Assembly (NCBI RefSeq): GCF_963576615.1 | Contig: NC_088714.1 | Coordinates: forward strand, 37,427,143 to 37,491,142 | Origin: Watersipora subatra | Lineage: Eukaryota > Bryozoa > Gymnolaemata > Cheilostomatida > Watersiporidae | Direction of reading: 5' to 3' | DNA length: 64,000 bases | In this document: one piece after another, positions 1 through 11,179 of the stretch | Layout: each line of letters begins with the position of its first letter | Numbering within the stretch: position 1 is the first letter of the stretch | Notes under the pieces: generated by a model | Databases searched by the model: none | Seen by the model: the letters and a program-made list of their open reading frames with translations, nothing else | Told to the model about the DNA's origin: nothing | Made by a program: the position numbers and the translations under genes

Positions 1-483
1 ACATGTAGAGTACTTATATATATTATATAATTATATACATGTAGAGTACTTATCATTAACCTACAAGCTGCCAGCGACAAGAATCAAATTTATCTAAGTA
101 GCTCAGTTGTGCCTTGAAAGCAAAACATGCTTACATTGATATGTTTCAAGTAAAAACAAAATTTAACTAAATTCATGAAAATTAAAATAACGTACTAGAA
201 ATTTCTGTCATACAGCCCACGTCCATAGTGATAATAAAAAAGAAAGGGTACTGCCGGTTGAGAAATGCAATATTAGCAGTCAAATTGCACTGCTGTGCAA
301 TAGGAGAACTGCAATGGTAGCTGTAATGTAATGGGTGTTATTAGGTACAACAAACAGCAATAATGAAAGAAAAAGCATATGTTTATATCTTTTCCCCGCA
401 ATAAGAGAAATGCAATATTAGAAGTAAAATGGCAAGCTGCTGTGTAATATACACAGGCTGGGGGCTGTATATCATTGGTCATA
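1..483. other. AT-rich stretch without a recognisable gene
   Basis: No credible coding region is visible. The first 60 bases hold a direct duplication of ACATGTAGAGTACTTAT. At about 460-478 the motif GGGGGCTGTATATCATTGG occurs; the same 19 bases form one arm of a hairpin near 42098-42116, so this end is probably old repeat debris. Confidence 0.5.
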
Positions 484-1100
484 GCGACCAAAATCAAGAA
501 GTTACGATATTTATTTAGATTTCTGTATTCATATCTAAAAAATTATGCTGAATTTAAAAATCTTAACAGATTTTAGCTGGTTGTCATAGAGATAGATGTA
601 TGTCTATAAGAAAATGTAGGCCTATTACCTGATTTTGCAGATATTAAAAACGGCTTGGCAGTACTGCGATATAGGGCACAGCCGTAGTACCATCGACAAA
701 ATCTTTAGAAAAATAATAACAGTAAGATATTGCATACCATCGGTCACTATATACTTCGATCTTGTAAATTCGAATGATTATTCTTATAACTAAATCTTAT
801 AATAATCGTATGAAATTGAATAATTATTCTCACAATTAAATATTGTAATAATCTTTCGAGAATCGTTAGAAAAATATCATTATAATAATCGTATAAAATT
901 TATAATATCGTACGAAATCTTAGAATAATTGCATAAAATCGAATAATTATTTTTACAATTAAATATTGTAATAATCTTATAAGAATCGTTAGAAAAATAT
1001 CATCGTCATTTCCTTTACTTTCACTGCTTTAGACCTCAGTTGGAATACCAAAGTACTCATTATAAGTGTCTAAAATTTCAGAGTCCGGTAGAATCGACAA
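484..1100 (-). repeat. Dispersed repeat, inverted relative to 16170-16640
   Basis: Read on the minus strand this segment matches the interior of the TIR element at 15873-16879. Shared landmarks are AACTTCTTGAT, the motif around GCCGTTTTTAATATCTGCA, the repeated ATAAGAATAATTATTCGA block and TACTTTGGTATTCCAA. It lacks the terminal inverted repeats seen in the second copy, so it is a truncated copy of the same family. Confidence 0.7.
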
Positions 1101-1195
1101 AAAAGAAACGGTTACTTTTCAGCGCTTATACGTTAATGCGTTATGCGTGAATTACAGAAACCTTCGGCAATTGGGCAATGCCAAACTGGTGAAAT

Positions 1196-1262
1196 GTGCA
1201 CGATTTTTCTCATGAAATGCGCACGACTTTTCTCATGAAATGCGCACGACTTAATAGTTCTA
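1196..1262. repeat. Short tandem repeat, about 28-bp unit, 2.5 copies
   Basis: The unit contains TCATGAAATGCGCACGACTT and is repeated nearly exactly two and a half times. Confidence 0.75.
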
Positions 1263-1349
1263 GTCTCTGTCGCACCGCCTTTTCGGCGTTTTGTTGGGCG
1301 GTCTTAATTTTTGATTTAAAAAGGCTTGTCAAGTTTTTATAGCCATTTT

Positions 1350-1640
1350 AAGCCAAATTAATCTGTCTATTTATGTATAATCCAATCAGATGGGTTAGTT
1401 TTAGGATATTGCGACAACCTTTCAAAGACTTGGTAACATATTCGAATATGTTTACATGCGTTTTGTATCATTATTATACTTAACCGACTCTCACAAAAAT
1501 GGCTGAACTTTTTTATTGGATTTCGGTACAAGGGTTTGGTAATGCCCGTTGACGGATAATTTTACGGGAGTCATGTGCGCATATGCATTTATCATAAAGC
1601 TCCCAAACAATCGCTTCGCTCGTGTTTGGTCATGGGATTA
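1350..1640 (-). repeat. Diverged terminal part of the CCCACGACC repeat family
   Basis: The reverse complement begins ATCCCATGACCAAACACGAG and runs through GATGGGTTAG-type blocks and ATACATAAATAGACAGATT in the same order as the left ends of the three copies at 25.2-30.5 kb. Similarity looks like roughly 80%, so this is an older copy in opposite orientation, and only its terminal portion is present. Confidence 0.7.
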
Positions 1641-1746
1641 CTGAAGGAGACTTAAAAATATATATAACACGAACAATGTAATGTATTAAAAACAGTAACA
1701 GTGTAATGTTGTCATCAGATAAACCCAAGCATTATAGGTATATATA

Positions 1747-2907
1747 TAGTCAAACATGGATAACTCGCCCACGGATAGCTCGAACACATGGTTAACTCAT
1801 ATAGTTTTTTTGGTCCGTTCCCACGTAATGATGAATTGCTATAGATAACTCGAACTCAACACTGTTAGCTCGAACTGTTTTTTGCCCAACGACTACCGAA
1901 ACATTTTTTATCGCTTTAGAAAATCACTTTATTCCAAGCCATAGAGGTTAACCTCAACTTTTCGTAATTCATAAGCGTCGTTATTACCACCATCGGCAAA
2001 ATATTTGTGTCAACGACTTTTCTAAAGGTTTGGTGAAAATTGATTTATACCAAACATCCGTTTAGCGATCGCCCTTCGGAAGCAAGGAAAGTGGTATTCC
2101 TTAAGAGCAACACTCCGAGGCAGTTCAATTAGAAGTTTTACGAGGTTTTACCGTACATTTTATATCACTCTATCACTCACGCTTTTTGAATGGATACTTA
2201 TTGAACGTACATGTACTCTGTGTTTAGGTCAAACGATGAATAGTTTTCCGACGTTGATTCCGTGTTGAATCAACGACGGAATGTTGAATGTTTAAAACGC
2301 CTTAAAAATTGTTGTAACTAAACGTATATGTTGTCTTTGCTAAAAAAAACTATTCATCGTTTGACCTAAACACAGAATATGTGTGTACATTCAATAAGTA
2401 TCCATTAAAAAAGTGTGAGTGATATACAATGTACTATAAAACCTGATAAAACCTCTAATTGAACTGCCTCGGAGTGTTGCTCTTAACGAATCCCAGGTAA
2501 AGTGAGGTAATCTTCGCAGATACTTCAAGAAAAATGATCGTGGGTAAAACGCTCAAAAGAAAAAAATGTATTTTCTTTCGAGCATTTCAACAACGATCAA
2601 GTTTTGCCAATGTCAATCTAAAAAACGTCCTGGCAATAACATCGCCTCAAACAACAAACCAATCTCAAGTGATAGAAAAATCTCTATACTTTTTGATAAA
2701 AACGTTTTAAACTTTACATTAGAAGCATTTAATTTGAAACAAGTCATTTGTGCTTTTGATTTATATTATAGTTTGTATATGTACATGCATCTACTAATAA
2801 AAAAGTAAATACATAGACTTGTGACAGTGCTCTGATAAGTTGAACGCTCTGATAATTCGAACACTTTCGCTCGGTCCCGTGAAGTTCGAGTTATCCATGT
2901 TTGACTG
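1747..2907. mobile_element. pogo-like non-autonomous DNA transposon, copy 1
   Basis: Both ends carry the inverted motif AGTCAAACATGGATAACTCG next to TA-rich flanks. The reverse complement of the element aligns end to end with the copy at 14018-14777, apart from an extra foldback insertion in this copy. CAGT-starting ends with TA flanks resemble the pogo/Tigger group; this family assignment is inference. The subterminal regions repeat ATAACTCGAAC-like words. No transposase is encoded, and the 80-residue ORF inside it is not conserved as protein. Confidence 0.7.
2085..2496. mobile_element. Nested foldback element inside copy 1
   Basis: The segment between about 2085 and 2496 is absent from the sister element at 14.4 kb, where GCAAG joins directly to GTAAAGTGAGG. 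Its two halves are inverted: TTAAGAGCAACACTCCGAGG on the left is matched by its complement at 2467-2486, and GGTCAAACGATGAATAGTTT near 2227 is matched near 2350. The loop is about 90 bases. It is a non-coding palindromic element. Confidence 0.75.
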
Positions 2908-3689
2908 TATATCTAAATACAAATGGGCATGTCCATAGAATATTGGTCTGAGAGGTCATGTTGCAAACATGAGTTGAGCAGAGATTTTTTGTATGCTACA
3001 TATATTCAAACATGCATGTCTAGACTTTCAAAACATTTTGATCAACGGTTTTTAAACTGTGAGCATTTTCTTCTAGTAAAGACACAAAGTCGATTTTTTT
3101 GTCAAAATTTCGTGTTTTTATAACAGCTTGTTAACAAAGTATAACTCATATTAAAGTAATTAAATCTTTGTTTAGGTAATACTGAGGTTTGGTAAAATCA
3201 AAATAGAAAATCTTAATTGCATTGAAAACTTATGTCGCTAGTTAAATTCATCTATATAGAAGAAAGATGTTTGCTACATCATACATGAAAAATATATAAA
3301 TTTGATCCAAGAGGAACAAATTTAACTTCAAATGCAAACTTTTGTATATTCTTTCAATAGAAAATAAAAATAACACTAATCAAGATGCTTAAAAGTTTCT
3401 CTAATTGTTTTATAAAGTTTCAGGAAAGGAATATTAAATCTTGTCATGTCATATATTTGTATGAAGTGATACCCCTAGTTTAATGAGTTATACTGATTTA
3501 ATCCATTTATGAATCTGAATTACGTGATTATGTCTTTTTGTCATAATTGGTGGCGGGATTATTTTGAGGATTCTAGTATAGTTCAACTGTAAGAAGCAAA
3601 ATATTTAGTGTCTTCCATTTCCATAAATCCAAAGGAACTAAAACTATCACGGACAGCTTTTATATTGCCTTACCTTCACCATCAGGTTC
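2908..3689. other. No gene seen
   Basis: AT-rich sequence with short, unconvincing ORFs. No repeat structure or splice-supported exon was recognised. Confidence 0.5.
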
Positions 3690-4320
3690 ACTTATGACCC
3701 AACATGGGTAAGCCTTATGTTGAGAATTGGAAGGCGCATTAAAAATAGCTGTGTTTGTATATCACAAAGTGTAAATAGTATTTTTGTAATATCTGAACAT
3801 CTTGAACATAGGAAATTCTCAATATTTAAATTCATGAGTGTTATGTTTGGGAAAATTAAAGAGCAGTCGTCCAAATTAAGCAGTAAAAGTTTTTGGATGG
3901 GAGTCCAGCTGTTTAGAAATCACCAGCTCTTTTCAAACAAACTAGTTTGAAAGAGAGTTTGAATTTCAGTTGGCACGAAACTTCTTTGTCAATGGAAAGG
4001 GACCTATAGGTGAGCTGGGAGGGAGCTTGAAAAGGATGGTTAGATGAAAGGTGGAGCCATTGTAAAAGATGCAGGTTCATTCTATGCCATGTTCATCACC
4101 AGAGACAATCATTATTGTGATCAAGCCTGAGGAAATTCGGAAAAATGAAGCCTTTCTAAACCAAAGGTAGGAGGATGTTTTAGGGGTAAAGTAAACTCAA
4201 CAAACTAATTGTGTGCAAAAGTGGTGCATGTCAAGAAAAGGTACATGTTAGCAGTGTCAGTGTTTCTGAGAACAAAAATTTTCACAAAATACAATAAAGT
4301 CACAGCTGTGATTCAAATTG
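3690..4320 (+). pseudogene. Decayed transposon-type gene fragment with GKGP..GG..KR motif
   Basis: Reading in shifting frames gives a stretch ending LFRNHQLF near 3930, then LARNFFVNGKGPIGELGG followed by SLKRMV near 3970-4045. Later comes IKPEEIRKNEAFLNQRWEDV near 4120-4175. A F-x(n)-GKGPxDGxGGxxKR block followed by an EEI..n...L..rWe block is common in uncharacterised proteins spread by DNA transposons in invertebrates; the name of that family is not certain. Several stops and frame changes interrupt it. The strand and order of the fragments are consistent with one decayed gene. Confidence 0.45.
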
Positions 4321-4696
4321 AATCAAACTCGCGTGTGGCGATCATGTTGTAAATAAACACCAGTCATAGAGTGGGAATGACTGTCCCTATGTAGCCATCA
4401 TCAAAGCTTGTGATGCAGAAATCAGGAAGTTTGAAGTACAGTTGCTAAACAGAATTCAGGGGGCTTACGGGTTTAAAATCTGTTATAAAGCAAAACAACC
4501 ATTCCTGGGTAGAGGAGAAAGAAATACCGACATCCTTACATGCCAAATTTTCAACAACAAACTAGAGTATGTGTTTGCTGAGTTGGACACAACTGCTATT
4601 TTTACATATGAGTGATTGAGTTTTTCTGGGCATTTGCAGTTGTTTGCATTCTTGGATAGATATTTAGCCAAATATCTTGGTATGGTGAATTTCTGT
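4321..4696 (+). other. Unassigned stretch with one open segment
   Basis: From about 4391 to 4612 the plus strand is open for some 70 codons and includes CDAEIRKFEVQLLNRIQGAY. It could be a continuation of the decayed gene upstream, but the protein is not recognised and there is no start codon or splice support. Confidence 0.25.
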
Positions 4697-6066
4697 TTAA
4701 AGAATAGAGTTATCTTGAGGTGGTGACTGATGTTCTAAAAAAGGAATCAAGGAGATTGACCCACTAGAAACTGAGATATAGCCAGCCAAACACAGGTCTA
4801 CCTAATAAAGAATCAGAGGAAAACCCTTCGAAAATCCCGAGAACTGTGACATATGAAATCGACTTATTGGTAATGTGCCGGAGTTGCGCACCCTTGCCAC
4901 CGTTACGTATGATTGTTTTAGGCTACGAGATGTGAAACGCTTCTCGCGATAGTAAAGAATTTACAGGCTAGCTCTGGTTTCTCAGGAAAATCAAGCAAAC
5001 ATTGTGTGGTAAAGCATTTGCCCATAACCCCTCGCCATGATTTTTCAAAACAGAAGAGCAGATTTTGACTATTGTGCTTCAAATTTTAACTCGATCTCCA
5101 CGGATATGCTCCGAAGATCCTCTGTTCAACGAACGGCACGTGAATAGTCTATATGCGACATCCGCGATTTGCAGTTTGTTTAGAATAAGAAATGGGAATG
5201 TGAATTTTTGTTCTTTCATCATTTTTCTACTGTGTACCTACTGCAGCATTCAGTTGATTTTTATGATTATCGTCACTATTAACAGACTGTAAGTTCACTA
5301 CAGCCATAAGTTTAAAAAGAATAACTTGACCGTGCTGCTCTTGCTGTAAGAAAAGAAAACGATAACTTTTGATTTGATTTTTCTATTGATCTATTATTTT
5401 ATCTATGATTATTTTTTATGATTAATATAATAATCATAATGCATATTATACAAAATAATAATATAACTGCCTCTAGAATAAATGATGTAACTAATATAAT
5501 TTGTAGAAAATTCCAAATGATAACCGAGATTGATGATTGATTTAATTGATTACATTTATTAGCTATAGTTAAAAAAATCTGAACAGCACTAAAGATGAGT
5601 CTGAATAGGGAAGCTAAGTGGGAGAACAACAAAACTGAGCTGAACTAGCAAGATAGCGACCTAACTAACTAAAGATAGCGAATTGTTGTGAAATAATAGA
5701 TGCGTGTAATTATTTTATGCTAAAACTAATCTACACGTCAGAGGGACTGGTTCGGAATTCTCAGAGCAATGATTGTTAGGCCCAATTTGATTGTTCTATA
5801 CCTCCAGGGATTAAACCAATTAAAACGCCGTGATTGTTATAGGAGAGCGCATTAGTTGGCTTAATTGACCAATGGCACACAAGCCGATTTCATACGTCAT
5901 ATATTGATGATTATCAAAACACTTATGTTTTTTGGTACACCTGTGCTTGGCTGGCTATATCTCAGCTTCTGGTTGGCCAAACTCCTTGATTCTTTTTTTA
6001 GAACATCAGTCAACACCTCAAGATAAATAATAAAGCATAATAATATTATGCTTTCTCTATTCTTTA
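4697..6066. mobile_element. 1.37-kb element with ~100-bp terminal inverted repeats
   Basis: The left arm (about 4697-4800) starts TTTAAAGAATAGAG and runs through ATCTTGAGGTG, ACTGATGTTCTAAAAAA and CTGAGATATAGCCAGCCAA. The right arm (about 5936-6066) is its reverse complement at roughly 85-90% identity, with a 27-base AT-rich insertion near its tip. The interior has no recognisable transposase. A non-autonomous DNA transposon or foldback is the best reading. Confidence 0.7.
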
Positions 6067-6767
6067 AAATCTTTACTAGTGTTATGTGTGTACGCTTACT
6101 GTTATTTGTAATGGGAAACTTTATATTATGTTCAGCTATTATTATGTTATATTATTCCACATAAATATGTAATTATGTTAAAATTTTAATCAACAGTGTT
6201 GTTTAATATAAATTTCAATACAAATAAATGGCTAGTAACCATATAAAATCATGTCACAGCATACACAATTCGCTGGTGACATCATACACACACCCTCAAC
6301 CATCTACACTTGATTTTTTTTTAAAGAGCCCTTTACTTCTTCCTTAAAATGCATCTTTGACACCTTGACTATCTCACATGTTAACAACGTCTAATGGGCA
6401 GTACGAGTCACTTCAGAAAGTTTGCACATGAAAATTTGTTCCACAAAAACTAGTCTTTTAATGATGTTATGTTATACATGACTGAAATGAGCCTTCACAA
6501 CCTCAAAATCTGGTCACATTAAGCCAAAGTAGCAGCCTGTTGTTAAAAATTTCATGTTTTCCTAGATGGAACAATTCAAAGTGGTATATTTTCAACTGGA
6601 AAAGCAAAATTTAGTAAAAAGCTCTCTGACTGTCATGTCATAAATTATAGATAAGCCCAAATATCACATTAATAAAAGTAGGCTACGTTACAGACTTAAG
6701 GAAGCAGGCTTATAAGTTTAATCTCTCACCAGGCCAATAAAAGTACTACCGTTGAAAGTGATAAGTT
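6067..6767. other. No gene seen
   Basis: AT-rich flank of the Copia element. No ORF, exon or repeat could be supported. Confidence 0.5.
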
Positions 6768-6772
6768 GGTAT

Positions 6773-6952
6773 TATTGTAATAATAGCAGCTTCATGGTTA
6801 TAAAAGCTATCTCATTGTGCTTTCTGAAAGCTTTCTGCTTTTTGTTACAATAGCCTTTTCATTATACCTTCTCTTTGTTTACAACTGTCAAGATGAACAC
6901 AGCTAATAAAGTTTCTGTCAATAAACTGAATGCTCAAAGTATCTAAACAACA
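6773..6952 (+). repeat. Copia 5' LTR
   Basis: It starts TATTGT and ends ACAACA; both LTRs have TA rather than the usual TG at the start, so this was probably already present in the parent element. A TATA-like TTATAAAAGC lies at about 6799-6808, and AATAAA signals occur in GCTAATAAAG and TCAATAAACTG toward the 3' end. Confidence 0.95.
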
Positions 6953-6966
6953 GGTTATGGGCCCAG
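6953..6966 (+). promoter_or_regulatory. Primer binding site: half-tRNA initiator-Met type
   Basis: GGTTATGGGCCCAG starts at the first base after the LTR. It is complementary to the anticodon stem-loop region of animal initiator tRNA-Met (CTGGGCCCATAACC). Drosophila copia is known to prime from a cleaved 5' half of that tRNA rather than from its 3' CCA end, and this element appears to do the same. Confidence 0.85.
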
Positions 6967-6994
6967 TCAACCCATTAAATATTATCAAAGAAAT

Positions 6995-9900
6995 ATGGAT
7001 GAGAAAGGCTGAACTATAGATAAGCTGAACACTGATAACTATGCCACATGGAAGTTCAAACTCAAACACCTACTCATAGCTAAGGACTTATTTGGATATG
7101 TGGCTGGAACCATTACTCTGGAGGATGATGCTAACGCTGCCGGTAAAGCCGAGTACAAAAAGAAGTCAAGCAAAGCTTTTTCCCACATGGTGCTTTCTGT
7201 GAGTGATAGTCTTATTTTTCTCATCAGTGAATGTGAGGACCCAGGAGTTGCGTGGAACAAGCTTAGAGCTCACTTTAAACGTGATACACTGGCGAATAAA
7301 TTATTTCTCAAGAAACGGTACTTTAGGACTGTTATGAGCGAAGGTTCATCAATTGAAGACCACCTACGTCACATGAAAGCTATCACTGATAAACTTGCAG
7401 CTATTAAGGCTAATATTAGCGAGGAAGACCAGGTGGTGACTCTACTTGGAAGCCTCCCGGAAAGCTATTCAACGGTAGTGACTGCACTCGAGGCTCGCGG
7501 TGACGATATAACTTTACAGTTCGCCACACAAACACTGCTTAATGAAGAACAAAAAAGGGAACAAAGAGCACCGACTCTAGCCAGCGATTCTGGTGGTGTC
7601 AGGTCTAAATCAAACTCTGACACTGCTCTACTGTCAGCAAGTAACCGCTTTAAACATAGTCAGCAACAATCCCAAGGCTGCTATATCTGTGGGTTTTTAC
7701 AACATTACCAAAACGGTTGTCCTAAAAACAACTATAATCAGAGCCGTGAATCGCGTCGCGGCCGAGAACGAGGTCATGGATATTACAACAGTAACTCAAA
7801 TCCACACCAGGCCAAAATATCTACATACGATGATAATAGCAAAGATGATGAATCGGCATTTACTGTATTGAAAACAGATGTTGACTCTCAAAAATGGCTG
7901 ATCGACAGCGGTGCTACCAGTCACATGGCGAAAAATAAAGCTGTATTTTGTGATAATTTTGAGCTAGATTCACCTGAGTACGTTGTTGTTGCCGATGGGT
8001 CTCAAGTTCAAGTAGTCGGAAAAGGTATTGTTCAGCTGCAAATAAAAATTCATGGAAATAAAACTAGACGTGCTACACTTTACAATGTACTACACATACC
8101 TGACCTACGCAAAAATCTATTTTCTGTAAAAGCGGCTACACAAAAAGGATATATTGTACAGTGTGGACATTGGAGATGCTCGATTAAGAATCAAAGAAAG
8201 ATGTTGATAGCATCAGGGTCTGTAGTAAACAGGCTATATTATCTTGATGTCAAGTTTGCTATTCATACTGCTAATGCTGCCACGTCCTCCTCCCTACTGT
8301 GGCATCAACGTCTCGCTCATGTAAACGTAAGTAGCCTCAAAAACATGAATCATTGGTGTGAAAATGGTTGTAATGTTACCCTGCGAAATAGGTTTCTGTG
8401 AAGCTTGCATGAAAGGTAAAATGTCTCGACATCCATTTCAAACTGTGGCATTAAATCAAGTAGGGTTCTTGAATTGGTACATACGGATGTGTGTGGCCCT
8501 ATGCAAAATGAATCTTTAGGTGGTAGCAAGTATTTTGTTTCATTTATTGATGATTTTAGTAGGCATGTGGAAATATATTTTTTACGTGACAAATCTAGCG
8601 TGTTCCAGGCGTTTAGAACTTGCGAATCATTAGTGACAAATCAAACTGGTCAGACTATAGGTACACTTAAAAGCGATGGTGGTGGAGAATTTACATCTAA
8701 TGAGTTTGAGAGTTACCTTTCAGCCCAAGGTATACATCACCAAGTCACCACTCGCTATTCTCCACAACAAAGGGCAGTGCTGAGAGATTTAATCGTACTG
8801 TTTGTGAGGCCGCTCGCTCGTTAATTTATGAATCTCACCTTCCAAAGTCATTCTGGGCAGAGGCAATATCGACCGCTGTATACATTCGTAATCGCCTCCC
8901 CACACGAGCACTTGAATGGAATACAACTCCTTATGAAAAATGGAACAACAGAAAACCTGATCTTGGACACGTGAAAATTTTTGGATGTTTAGCCTATGTT
9001 CACATATCCGATCAGCTGAGACGTAAACTCGATGAGAAAGCAGAATCAATGGTGTTTGTGGGGTATAGCCTTAGGTCTAAAGCCTACAGATTCTACGATC
9101 CAATCACTAGAAAAATAGAGGTAAGATGTGATGTCACCTTTGATGAAACCAAGCTCGGTTTACCAAATCAGTCGTCAAAGCCAAGTGTAGAACACTCTGA
9201 AGCGGTGAATATTGACCTATCAGAAAAGGCTCCTCCAACACCAACGGTTACACATAGGCGATCACCACATTCCACTCAACCCATTGTTCGGTTTGGTATT
9301 GATGATTTCACAAACCTTGGTCACTCTGCTCACTCAGCAATCAACATTGTGGAGCTTCTTAGTTTGTGGCAAGCACAGGCTAGCACAAATCGTGATGCCT
9401 GGATCAAAGCCAGCAAAGATGAGTATCAATCACTGATCAACAATGGTACATGGGGACTAGTTGATCTTCCGCCCGAGCGCAAAGCGATTGGCTCTAAGTG
9501 GGTTTTCAAGGCTAAACACTCGTCTGATGGGTCTATAAGTAGATTCAAAGCTCAACTTGTGGCAAAGGGATATGCACAAAAGGCTGGGGTGGATTACGAT
9601 GAAACACACCCCCCCCCCCCCGTGATTCACAGAACATTTCTGCGAGCACTTTTATCGGATGCTGTTGAGAGAGATATGATGATACACAAAATGGATGTAC
9701 AAATGGCTTTTTTGAATGGAAAACTGTCAGAAGATGTACAGGTGTATATGGAACAGCCAGAGGGTTTTGTTGTACCGGGTAAAGAAAATTTCGTCTGCAA
9801 ACTTAATCGCTCGCTGTATGGACTTAAACAGTCGCCTAAATGTTGGAACATGGTATTAGATGAATTTCTTAAATCATTAGGTTTCATGCAGTCCTCCGCT

Positions 9901-10878
9901 GGCAACTGTGTGTATATTCGCTGGAAAAATGACCAGAAAGTGATGATTGGTGTCTACATAGATGACTTGTGTATAATGTCCGACACTGGTGCTCAGATGA
10001 CCGAATTTGAATCTCGTCTCGTTTCAAAATGACACATCTCGGACCGCTTCATCATTGTCTGGGATTACTTATTGAGAGAGGAGAAAATTCTATGCGTCTA
10101 AGTTAGAAGCCTTACATTCAACAAATAATTCAAAAGTTCAACATGGAAAACTGTAAGCCTGTCGCAACTCCGGCAGCATATGATGTAAAGCTGAGTCACA
10201 AGGATGGAAGCAAATTAGCAGATCCCAATCTCTATCAATTGATGGTAGGAAGTCTACTATATGCTGCCGTATCTACTCGTCCAAATATTGCTGAAGCAGT
10301 GGGAGCTTTAGCCAAGTTTAACGCTTGCCCCACCCAGACTCACTTGACCGCAGCCAAACGAGTAATACGCCACCTGAAGGGCACCAAGGATTTATGCCTA
10401 AATTTTAGAAAGCAAGGAAGACCAATGGTTGGATACACATATGCAAATAATGCGAGTGACGCTGACCGGCACTCGAAATCGGGTGCAGTCTTCATTAATA
10501 CTGGTTGTCCAATCAATCTCTCTTCAATCTCTCTCTCAATCTCTCTCTACTACGGAATCAGAATATATTGCGTTGTTTGATGGTGTTGTTGAGTGCATGT
10601 GGTTACATCAGCTATTCTCAGATATTGGAACCACGCAACTTAATTCTACAATCATCTTTGTAGATAATCAATCAGCTGCAGCGATCGCAAACGGCCAGAA
10701 AACTAGCAAGCGTACAAAACACATAGATGTAAAATAACACTACATTCGTGAGGCGATTGAAGCTGGTGATGTCTGTACCGAGTTTTGTTCGACAAATGAC
10801 AATATCGCTAACATATTTACGAAGCCGCTGCCACGTGATCGATTTGTCAAATTTAGAGACATATTGGGTTTGCGTTAA
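6995..10878 (+). pseudogene. Copia gag-pol polyprotein, disrupted
   Basis: The ATG at 6995 gives MDEKG, then an in-frame TGA at 7010; the frame resumes with KLNTDNYATWKFKLKHLL, the conserved copia Gag start. Further on are a zinc knuckle CYICGFLQHYQNGC (about 7678-7719), protease WLIDSGATSHM (about 7898), integrase H-H and C-x2-C (8303-8412) and D-D-E motifs (LVHTDVCGPM, KSDGGGEF, AERFNRT). Reverse transcriptase shows MDVQMAFLNGKL and YIDD (about 9960), and RNase H shows TESEYIA and KRTKHIDVK. Breaks are frameshifts near 8385, 8458, 8771, 10029 and 10515-10545, TAG at 10104 and TAA at 10735. A run of about 13 C at 9609-9621 inserts prolines in frame before the RT core. The first RNase H aspartate reads as tyrosine (GYTYAN). 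Confidence 0.93.
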
Positions 10879-10995
10879 TTGTCTGACCACTGAACACAAG
10901 ACTGTTATATTTTTGCTTTTTCATTGATTACGATCATTGTATTTTTTTTTGTGTCACAAACTGGCTGTTGGTACAACCATGTAACTGAGTGGGAG

Positions 10996-11174
10996 TATTG
11001 TAATAATAGCAGCTTCATGCTTTTAAAAGCTATCTCGTTGTGCTTTCTGAAAGATTTCTGCTTTTGTTACAATAGCCTTTTCATAATACCTTCTCTTTGT
11101 TCACAACTGTCAAAATGAACACAGCTAATAAAGTTTCTGTCAATAAACTGAATGTTCAAAGTATCTAAACAACA
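10996..11174 (+). repeat. Copia 3' LTR
   Basis: It matches the 5' LTR along its whole length. Its TATA-like box is mutated to TTTTAAAAGC; the two AATAAA motifs are kept. Confidence 0.95.
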
Positions 11175-11179
11175 GGTAT

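Larger units (their letters stand above)
6768..11179 (+). mobile_element. Ty1/copia LTR retrotransposon, full length but inactive
   Basis: A perfect 5-bp target duplication, GGTAT, lies at 6768-6772 and 11175-11179. Inside it are two LTRs of 180 and 179 bp, a primer site just after the 5' LTR, a gag-pol reading frame in the copia order (gag, protease, integrase, reverse transcriptase, RNase H), and a purine-rich tract GAGTGGGAG directly before the 3' LTR. The LTRs differ by about eight substitutions and one indel (about 4-5%). With at least three nonsense codons and five frameshifts, this marks an ageing, dead copy. Confidence 0.96.

Noticed and set aside
2101..2486. The foldback has TTAA at both palindrome ends, as if it were a piggyBac-type insertion.
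   Set aside because: Comparison with the empty site at 14.4 kb shows that the inserted segment and its inverted repeat extend beyond TTAA on both sides (GGTATTCC and GAATCCC), so TTAA is internal and not the target duplication.
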